A DNA stretch of 64,000 bases. It comes from Impatiens glandulifera (Eukaryota > Streptophyta > Magnoliopsida > Ericales > Balsaminaceae). The DNA is taken from assembly GCF_907164915.1 (NCBI RefSeq), contig NC_061862.1, forward strand, positions 124,806,641 through 124,870,640. Reading direction: 5' to 3'. Position 1 is the first letter of the stretch, and each line of letters opens with the position of its first letter. Positions 56,345 through 64,000 of this stretch are shown here, piece after piece. The translations under genes were made by a program, and so were the position numbers. The notes beneath the pieces are model-generated. The model ran no database searches. It was not told where the DNA came from and was given only the letters and a program-made list of their open reading frames with translations.

Positions 56345-56905
56345 GTGAAGGCTAGTATTGCAGAACCGATTAAGGGAACAAAGAGGGGCTCGATGTTCAT
56401 GGATGCCTTGATCGGAAGAAGGCACATCAAAGTACTAGTGAATACTAGAGCTACTCACAACTTCATGTGTGAAGGAGTGGCTAAGGCGTTGGGTCTTCGC
56501 ATCCACCCAACGAGAGGGACGATGAAGTCTGCGAGTACAACAACCAAATTGGTAATCGAGGAGGCTAAGAAAGTGCACACCAGGATTGGAGACTAGAATT
56601 GGACAATCTCATTTACATTAGTCCCTATGGATGACTACGATGTAGTGTTGGGACTATAATAGTTCGATCAGGTACGCGCTTGCATAGTTACTCATTTTGA
56701 TTCCTTTATTATTTTGGATCACGGAAAGACTAGAGTGATACCAACAAGAAGAGAATCAGAGGGTATGTGCATGTTCTCGATAATGCGATTCAGTCGAGGT
56801 TGCAAATGTGGTAAAGAGAAATTTGCCACTTTTGCTAAGATGGATGATGGGGACGATTCCAAGGGAAAAGGAGAAGTACCTGAGAAGTTCAGAGAGCGGG
56901 TGTGA
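56345..56905 (+). pseudogene. Ty3-type protease, active site damaged
   Basis: MFMDALIGRRHIKVLVNTRA followed by THNFM corresponds to the retropepsin block ALVDSGATHNF, where the catalytic Asp reads Asn and the SG pair reads TR. VVLGL marks the second protease block. Activity is not expected. Confidence 0.65.
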
Positions 56906-56922
56906 ATGCCTTCGAGGGACTC

Positions 56923-56930
56923 AAGGCTAA
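56923..56930. repeat. hAT target duplication, left
   Basis: AAGGCTAA, against AAGGCCAA at 57813-57820 (7 of 8). Confidence 0.6.
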
Positions 56931-57812
56931 GGAGGGGTGTTCAACCGGCCAGTTAACCGGTTCACCAGTTAAATGGTTCCAGTTAAGACCGGTTTTGTCA
57001 TTTATTTTACAAACCGGTTAACCGACCATTAATGGTATCCGTTTTACCGGTTCTGGTTCTACCGATTTTGGTCGGTTCCGATCGGTTAACCGGGTTTAAC
57101 CAGAAACCGATAATTCAATTTTTTTAATTAAGTAATAAATTTATGAAATGATTTTTTTATAAATTATTGTTTGCACTTTCCTATTATACTATTCTCTATC
57201 TTTTCTTTTCTCTATTATAATATATTATATTATTATAATATATTTTTCTGATATATTTAAGAATATGTTATAATATATAATTTTATTGTAAAATATAATA
57301 TATTTTAGAGATATTTTGTTAGCTTTTTATATATTTGTTGATAAAATTCAAATTCAGTATGTCGATTAGTCTTTGACCAACAAGTATATGCGAATATGAT
57401 TGAATCTCCTTCTCAACCGATAGAACGGAAAGTGAAATCGGTAAGTTATAATAAATAATGGTTATCTGAATAAATTATTTCAGTTTGTTTTTAATTTATT
57501 TTTGTAAAATTTTATAAAAATTATAATTTAAAATTTAAAAATAAAAAAGATTTATAGATTATTAAATATTATTTATAATATATCTATTATTTATAAAAAT
57601 AACTAATACAAATTATAAAATATAAAAATATATAATTAAATTATTACTGGTTTACCGGTTAAACCGTTAGAAAAATAGGTAAACCGAAAATCGAACCGTT
57701 TAACCGGTTGACCGGAACTACTAGAACCAATAAACCGTTAAAATGAAATCGGTTAACTATCGGTTCAGTTCGATTGAGTTACCGGTTTTCCGGTTTTTTT
57801 GCACAGCACTAT
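56931..57812. mobile_element. Nonautonomous hAT-type element rich in AACCGGTT palindromes
   Basis: Ends are imperfect inverted repeats (GGGGTGTTCAACCGG... and reverse complement of the right end GTGCTGTGCAAAAAAACCGG). Both subterminal regions, about 190 and 160 bp, are dense in AACCGGTTAACCG motifs; the centre is AT-rich. The flanking 8-bp repeats fit hAT. It lies inside the Ty3-type element, so it is the younger of the two. Confidence 0.7.
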
Positions 57813-58236
57813 AAGGCCAAAGACACCAAACAACCAAAAATCCACAAGGTTTGGCCACATGTTACGTTAGTGAAAATCAGTCCACCTTCGTCAAATCCTT
57901 ATGAGAGGAAGCAGATCTTGCTCAGGCATCCTTGGATAGACACCAAGAAGATGAAGAAATTGACAGATTTGAGGAGGCGTGCAATTAGGTTTAAGGAGAA
58001 GGGCCGAGGAATGGAGAAATTACTCTCGCAATAGTGTAAGTCTCTACAAGCTGAGCTCAAGGGGCTTGTGCGCAGATACGAGGGACCACTTAAAAACGAG
58101 CGGCGTGTGGGGAAGATCTACCCGATGTCGAGTATAGCCGAGAAAGAAAGGATCACTCGTGATAATTCAAATAGAAGATTGAAGGGTACCCATCCAAGGT
58201 CGAGCTGAGGATGGCCACAACTTAGGTGGGGGAGAA
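57813..58236 (+). pseudogene. 3' tail of the Ty3-type element
   Basis: Open frame 57774-58034 begins in the hAT element; its Ty3 part reads HPWIDTKKMKKLTDLRRRAI and GRGMEKLLSQ. It cannot be tied to a known domain. It ends at the polypurine tract (about 58223-58236). Confidence 0.4.
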
Positions 58237-58710
58237 TGTTATGGCTCATTAGTGTCACGACCCGTTCAAGGGATGTCAAGGTTCATTGAAGTTTTGGCCT
58301 AACAGTGCGTTAATCTCCCTAGCCCAAAGGAGGCCCAATCATCCAAGTAAGCCCACTACATGGAATATTCTAGAAGCATTGGAGAAAGCATGCCCTAGAG
58401 TAATAAATATGGTAGTTGGGAAGTAGGCCCATTAATGAGATAGTTAAGAGAATATCATTAATGGGAATAGTTGGAGATTATATAATTAATATGGTAGTTA
58501 GGAAGTATCATTAGTATAGTTGTTGTAATTAGTCCTATAAATACCTCAAAAATATTTCTTTGTAAACATCAAGTATTCATTCAATAGAATTCTTATTTTC
58601 AAAGCACTTTCTCTCTCTAAGTTCTTCTTTTATTGTCTATAAAGGCTTACTAACTAGAATCTGAGTAGATCTAGCCTAGTGCCACACGGGTCGAATTTCA
58701 TCCTGTGATA
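58237..58710 (+). repeat. Ty3-type 3' LTR
   Basis: TGTTATGGCTCATTAG...ATCCTGTGATA, with the terminal CA changed to TA. Confidence 0.85.
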
Positions 58711-59080
58711 GGTCGCTCACTTGTCGCCTTCATAAAAAAAAATTGAAAGGTGTAATCAGTAAATTCACGTGGAATGCACATAGAAAAGATAAAATAAATT
58801 CAACAACAAAAAAATTACAATAATTTTAAAATATATATTCAATGTGTCTTATACTTAATAAATAAAATTAAGATAAGAAATTTAATTATTTTTATTATAT
58901 ATAATGCTACATATATCACTATTAACGGAAATATTTTTATTTAATATTAAGATAAAAGGTATAATTATTTTATCATGTATTTTTGGTATGAGTATGAAAG
59001 TTTTATATAGTTATTCAAAATGTAACTTACAAAATATATATATATATACACAAACTTATAAAACTATTTCAACAATCATA
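58711..59080. other. AT-rich intergenic sequence
   Basis: No supported feature apart from a short TA run near 59036. Confidence 0.4.
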
Positions 59081-59390
59081 AGTGGTCTAGCGGTTATAGT
59101 GTTAACATTTCATACTTAAGACCAGAGTTCAAATCACTCTAAAAGTAATTTTATATGTGAGTGCGTGAGCATTGGTAGATGATGCGGAAGCGTTGAGTAA
59201 CGCAAACATTGGAGAGAAAATATAAAGGTACGTCCATGAGAGGTGATTCAAAGCCTAAGTTCATGTCAAAATGTGTAATCAAATGTTGAGAATATCGAGT
59301 AAAAAAACAAATGGTGATTTATGGCCTATGATTATGTCGAAAGAGGTGTAATCGAATGTGGGTGCAAGAGATTTTAATTTTCTTTTTAGT
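59081..59390 (+). mobile_element. tRNA-derived SINE-like element
   Basis: TGGTCTAGCGG (A box, 59083-59093) and AGTTCAAATCA (B box, 59126-59136) are 43 bp apart, close to tRNA consensus. The downstream body (59160-59390) has no coding signal and ends in T-rich sequence. A full acceptor stem is not seen, so it is not a functional tRNA gene. The 3' border is approximate. Confidence 0.6.
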
Positions 59391-59556
59391 ATTAAAATTA
59401 TTAATTATTTATATATATATATATATATGCATAAAATTTTTATAAAATATAATAAATATTTATTATTTTAATTTATAATGTTCGTATATAAGTATATTTT
59501 AAATATATATATATAAATTAGAAAATATATTTAAAAATATATTTAACTAAATATGA
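59391..59556. other. AT-rich spacer
   Basis: A (TA)n run at about 59407-59427, then AT-rich DNA up to the LINE junction. Confidence 0.5.
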
Positions 59557-59913
59557 TCTTCTAAACAGCCTGCATATCTAGCTGAAACTGCTAAAGGACA
59601 TAGTCTAACAGAATCTGGAAACACTGAAGAAATTAGATCTGAGTTAGAGCTATTCATGGAAATAAATTCAACTAAATTAGAAAAGCCTAATAATACAGAT
59701 CTAAAGGATGATGAACTGAACTTGATTGGTATAGCCAATGGTGAAAGCTTGGCTGGAAATTATATTGATTCGTTGATTGATGACATCATGAATGACAAGC
59801 TGTTTGAAAATCTGGGTCTGGGTATGGATCTCATGGAAGCTACAAATAAGTTGGGTCAGAATATAAGTCAGAGTATAAGAGGTGAAGAATGTATGACACT
59901 GGAAGAATTAGCC

Positions 59914-60020
59914 AACGGTTTTCGCTTGGTCGGGTCTGATGAGGGGTTAGCCAACGGTTTTCGCTTGGCCGGGTCTAATATGGGGTTAGCCAACAGTTTT
60001 CGCTTGGCTGGGTCTGAAAA
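59914..60020 (+). repeat. 39-bp in-frame tandem repeat in ORF1, 3 units
   Basis: TTAGCCAACGGTTTTCGCTT-type units encode LANGFRLVGS/LANGFRLAGS/LANSFRLAGS. Confidence 0.9.
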
Positions 60021-60139
60021 AGATAATTTAGTTGCAAAAAAGTTGAGTCTAACAAGGGTGGATAATATGAATATTCAAGTCATTGATCCTGATAACGTCG
60101 GTCCTGGACACACTAAAACTACTCATGGCATTGGTCATA

Positions 60140-60290
60140 TCTCTTCAAATGTCGGTCCTAGCTCTTCAAATGACGGTCCTAGCTCTTCAAACGTCGGTCA
60201 TAGCTCTTCAAATGCTGGTCCTAGCTCTTCTAATGCCAGTCCTAGCTCTTCTAATGACAGTCCTAGCTCTTCTAATGTCGGTCCTGACAT
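60140..60290 (+). repeat. 18-bp in-frame repeats in ORF1
   Basis: AGCTCTTCAAATGTCGGTCC-type units encode SSSNVGP variants; about eight copies. Confidence 0.9.
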
Positions 60291-63271
60291 CACATATCCA
60301 CCTTCTACCGGTCCTAATCGCCAAGATAATAAATCTACTAACAAAGCTATGAGCCATCGGCTGAATCAAAAGAACCAAAGCATAGATGTTGATTTGGAAT
60401 CAGACGATAGCACTAACTATGATGAAACAATAATATGCGACCTCGAATATCATAAGTCCATGAAGAAGATATCGGCAACAAAGATCAAACCAAAAGCAAA
60501 AAGGCATAATTCTTCCAAAACAAGTGCTGAAATTGAAAAGATCAATCAAGAAACCGGATCGAATAATTCTAAAACAGCTAAGAAGGGTAAGAATGGATCG
60601 AAAATCAAAGAAAGGAAAAATATGAAGGCAAATAACTTAAGTTCTAAGAAGAATGCTGAAGTAAATCCCAAGGAAACTGTGACACCCGAGGCTAACCCTA
60701 AGATATTGAACCTGGGTGCGTTTTCTCCACTCGGTAATCTGGATCCTAAAATGCCAATTGATAGCATTCAAAAGAGGAAAACTGATACACAAGAGAAGAG
60801 CACTAAAGGGGATATTCTACAGAAGATCGGAACAATTGAAGGCAACGGTTTTGTGGGAAATATAAGGGTTAGATTGGCCGAAAAGAACAAACAAGTCAGG
60901 AAAGATAGCATCCCTGAAATAGTCATCTCCTCAGCTCCTCCTACTGCTGCAATTCCTGGCAAAGAAAATACTCCGACTGATAACAAGGATTCTACTGCTG
61001 GTCCAACGTGGTCAGTGAGGAAAAACGAAATAGCAAATTTGGCAGGACTGAGAAACCAGATGAATAAGCTATTTTTCCAAATTAATAAACAAGAGATTAC
61101 GATGCCCCAAGAAAGAAATGATTAGTTGAATGCTCAGTTCAACAGTCACTATCTAAAGAATTGGAATCTCTTCAACAAAGACCAATATGATGAAGTGATC
61201 AAGTGGACGGTTGACGCCATGAAGGAAATTTCGAAATGTAATAAAACAAAGGTGTACACAATCATGAGCAACCCAAACAAAACCTGTCAAGAAGGAAAGG
61301 TGTGGAATGGAAATGCCATGAGCGGTCCAGAAAAGGGAAAATTCCAGATAGACACCTTATTCCCAAAGGTAATTACACTTGATCATCCGCACCGGTTTGA
61401 GCTCCCACCAGAAATTGAAGAAAAATGTGTCAAGGCATGGGAGTTTGTCATAGTTGGTCATTTTATGGGCAACATGAAGGCACCATTTGCTGAGGTTAAA
61501 AGAACGTTGATGGGTCAGTGGGAATCTTCTAGTCTAGAGAGGATCACAATCAATGATCACGGATTCTACTTTCTATCCTTCAGGAATGGAAGCGAAATAA
61601 AGTCGATCATAGAGAGCGAATATACTTTTATCAGGGGAAAAAGATTCAAGTTGTACAAGTGGAACGAGAAACTTAATACTAATCATAGACCGCCTGAACT
61701 TGAACAAATCTGGGTGAATCTCAAGAATGTTCCACCACACATGTGCAACCCGATGGGCCTGGCCTATATTTCAAGCATTATAGGCAAACCACTTATGTTT
61801 GACCCAGCAATGGAAGACTACGAGCGTGCATCTGTGGCCAGAGTTAGTGTCGAAATCAATCCAAGTAGCTATCTTCCAATCAATCTTGAACTTAAAGATA
61901 GGCTGGGAAATTTATTTGACATTGGAGTACAATACGAATGGAAACCAAATCGATGTATATGGTGTAGCACTTTCACACACGCTACGAATAAATGTCCAGT
62001 CAATAATAATCTAAAATCGAAGGCCAATAAAAACACTCAAGTAAGCGATATCAATGACTCTAACCAGGCTCAGGTTGAGAGAAATGTGAACAGGTCTGAA
62101 CTTAACAGCAATGAACGCACTGAGGATGATAAGATGGGCAACCAAAAGCAAGAACAAATAAGGGTAAGGAAGAAGATAGGAAAAAGAATGAAGTGGGTAA
62201 GGGTACAAGCTGACCCTACTAACGTTGATCATATTGGTCATGTTCAGGGCACCGGTCCTAGGGATTCTGTTTTCTCAAGAATATGTCATGTTCAAAATGC
62301 CAGTCCTGATCAGGGTATCGGTCCTGATAAAGCTGGACATAGACACACCGGTCCTAGAGCTTCTCATAAAGCTACTGTTCCTAGCCATATTGACCATATT
62401 AAACCTGGTCTTGGACTTGTTGATCATGAAACTACTCAAGCTACGGGACTTGCTACTACAGGTCCTGATGAAAAATGTGCAACTATTACTGATCCCGACT
62501 ATATTGGTCCTGATTCTGGAACAAGTCCTATTATTGTGGATGATACTATTGTTGGTCCTAACTCCACCGATCCCAATACTGATCAAAAACTGGTCTTGAT
62601 GTAACTACATGTCCTGGTTCCAAAGTTTTTGAAATTCAAAGATCTATGGAACGGGGAATACTTGGTCCATATGAAACAGGAAAAATTGGATCTGAAGGCA
62701 CTCTAACAGGTCGTGAGTCTACTCTTCACAGTTCTAGGAATGCAAGCATGAACCGAAAAAACAATGTCATCAAAATTCGAAATGACCTGATCCTTAGGCT
62801 CAGAGCCACCTTTCGAGATGATGAACAGGAGAATCTTGGAATAAGTAATAAAGAAGCTCTTGAGAATGGACTGGGAAATCTTGGGTTTTGTGAAATCAAA
62901 AGATCAAGTGCAGAAGAAGACAATTTGGTCTTGAATAAGGCAGTGAGCCTTAGTTCTGAAGTAGGGCAAATTAAAACCGATAACAAACATGAATCCAGTA
63001 GTGAAGAGGTTCAAAGTTAGAAAAGACCTACTAAAGCAGAACAAGATGAAAATCGAAGAAAAAGCAGAAAGATCCTGGATCCAGAAGCCACTAAATCTAT
63101 CATGAGAGAAGATGAGATCTACATGAGGCAACCCTCACTTAATGGCAATAGTATTCCATGTAATCAAACTGTAGCCATTGATGATAGTGAGGCAAGTGAT
63201 GCTTATGATTTCTCTAATGAAGAGGTCCAGGACAGTCTGGAAAGTCAGGAACCCAACACTTATATTCATTC

Positions 63272-64000
63272 ATGAATATAGTGACATGGAACATAAGGGG
63301 ACTCAATGACCCTCTAAAATGTAAAGAAATTAGGAGGATCATTGAGAATCAGAAGATCACTATTATGGGTATTCTTGAGACAAAAGTCAAAAGTCGGAAC
63401 GTTGAGAAGGTTAGCAAACTGTGTATTGATAGTAGCTGGGAAATCATTCACAACTCAAATGATAAAACGAGCAGAATCTGGGTTATTTGGGATAACAATG
63501 TTGTTGAGGTGATGACTCTCTTTTCGAATGATCAAGCAATCCTGGTGGAGGTCAAAGACAGAATCACAAGAATCGTGTTTAATCTTGCTACTGTTTATGG
63601 TAGCAACTCAAGCACTGATAGAAGACTCCTCTGGAATTGTCTTAGAAACTGGATCGGTATTGATAAATCTTGGGCTGTCCTCGGTGATTACAACGTAACC
63701 AAAAATGAATCTGATCGTAGCCCAGAATCTGAAATTACTCGGGATATGATTGACTTTAATGACTGCATCCGAGATATGGGTTGTATCGAGCCTACCAATT
63801 CTGGGAACTTCTTCACTTGGTCTTCTACGAGAGGGAATGAGCAAATTAGAAAAAGTAGAATTGACAGATGTCTGGTAAATGAGAACTAGATTAATCAATT
63901 TCCGAGAAGTCAACTTCATGTTTTGAATCCGGGTATATCTGATCACTGCCCGATTAAATTGTTCTGGGAAAAGGAAGAAAGGTTCAAAAGGCCCTTTAAA
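63272..64000 (+). pseudogene. LINE ORF2, endonuclease domain (partial, one stop)
   Basis: ATG at 63272 overlaps the ORF1 stop (ATGA). MNIVTWNIRGLNDPLKCKEI starts the AP-endonuclease-like domain; ILETKVKSRN carries the catalytic Glu; WAVLGDYNVT the D-x-N pair; SRIDRC; then, after an in-frame TAG at 63887-63889 (Trp in the minus-strand copy), GISDHCPIKLFWE carries the SDH block. The domain would nick target DNA for priming. The RT region lies beyond the window. Only one lesion in 730 bases, so a relatively recent copy. Confidence 0.85.

Larger units (their letters stand above)
54589..58710 (+). mobile_element. Ty3-type LTR retrotransposon, gag-only, interrupted by a hAT element
   Basis: LTRs 54589-55062 and 58237-58710 (474 bp each, roughly 90% alike by eye), primer site TGGTATTAGAGC at 55065, polypurine tract TAGGTGGGGGAGAA before the 3' LTR. 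The internal part encodes Ty3-type gag and a damaged retropepsin, then a short tail; RT, RNase H and integrase are absent. No clear 5-bp TSD was found. A nonautonomous, decayed element. Confidence 0.85.
59656..63275 (+). pseudogene. LINE ORF1 (RNA-binding protein), about 1,200 codons with few lesions
   Basis: One frame runs from 59656 to 62604 with a single TAG (61123-61125). The A-run near 62585-62589 shifts it to the frame of 62646, which after another TAG (63018-63020) ends at TGA 63273-63275. Features in order: 13-residue tandem repeat LANGFRLVGSDEG x3 (59914-60020); SSSNxGP repeats (60140-60285); a Lys-rich linker; DUF4283-like domain (about 61440-61980: WEFVIVGHFMGN, FYFLSFRNGSEIKSIIES, QIWVNLKNVPPHM); knuckle CIWCSTFTHATNKCP (about 61954-61998); a GP-rich tail; and an acidic end DSEASDAYDFSNEEVQD. 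ORF1 proteins of plant LINEs bind element RNA. Confidence 0.8.
59557..64000 (+). mobile_element. L1-type LINE, 5'-truncated, continuing past the window
   Basis: ORF1 (DUF4283 and zinc-knuckle type) followed by ORF2 beginning with the endonuclease. The open frame runs upstream of the first ATG to about 59557, where it meets AT-rich DNA, so the 5' end was probably lost on insertion. Same family as 13956-18718, but much better preserved. Confidence 0.85.

Noticed and set aside
54584..58715. 5-bp TSD for the Ty3-type element
   Set aside because: Flanks CGGTT and GGTCG do not match convincingly.
60083..60352. 89-codon frame rich in Leu-Ala-Leu repeats
   Set aside because: It is the out-of-frame reading of the SSSNxGP repeats of LINE ORF1.

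Overview
The window reads as nuclear DNA of a dicot-like flowering plant, species not determinable from sequence. It is AT-rich and nearly all transposable elements (TEs) and their debris: Ty1/Copia and Ty3 LTR retrotransposons with methionine-initiator-tRNA primer sites, two L1-type LINEs of one family, a Mutator-like element (MULE), PIF/Harbinger remnants, nonautonomous hAT elements, foldback elements, Helitron-like units, tRNA-derived SINEs and minisatellites. I found no convincing host gene, rRNA, functional tRNA or CRISPR array. Most long reading frames belong to decayed TE proteins.

Layout. 1-2.63 kb: decayed Copia. 2.64-9.6 kb: dispersed repeats split by a 4-kb MULE (4.45-8.46 kb) whose transposase carries an OTU-like domain without its catalytic cysteine. 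9.9-11.7 kb: PIF scrap, tandem Helitron-like units and two terminal-inverted-repeat (TIR) elements, one filled with a palindromic minisatellite. 12.1-13.8 kb: degenerate tandem array. 13.96-18.72 kb: minus-strand LINE between perfect 11-bp target-site duplications (TSDs). 19.3-22.1 kb: dispersed repeats and a PIF-associated pseudogene split by a solo LTR. 22-27 kb: unassigned sequence, a SINE, a fragment of a non-coding LTR element, Helitron-like units. 27.39-29.36 kb: hAT element with a perfect 8-bp TSD. 30.54-31.29 kb: Helitron with both ends. 31.37-32.10 kb: hAT-type MITE. 32.37-40.89 kb: Copia element with both LTRs and a CTCTT TSD, split by a young 3.68-kb non-coding LTR element with a 12-bp duplication. 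42.8-45.4 kb: second copy of the repeat hit by the MULE, carrying a foldback element instead. 46.07-51.55 kb: Sirevirus-like element with gag and a later ORF but no pol. 51.5-53.2 kb: minus-strand PIF element. 54.59-58.71 kb: gag-only Ty3 element with a nested hAT element. 59.1 kb: SINE. 59.56 kb to the end: plus-strand LINE running off the window.

Several insertions have an uninterrupted relative inside the window, so their boundaries and order can be read directly: MULE and foldback element in two copies of one repeat, solo LTR against its PIF-related paralog, non-coding LTR element against the Copia frame. The most unusual items are the 12-bp duplication, pol-less Sirevirus-like element with hairpin minisatellites in its LTRs, Helitron-like unit with tRNA-type A/B boxes, LINE ORF1/ORF2 joined by an ATGA overlap in two copies, and Cys-less OTU domain in the MULE. 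All calls come from reading the sequence; no search was run.
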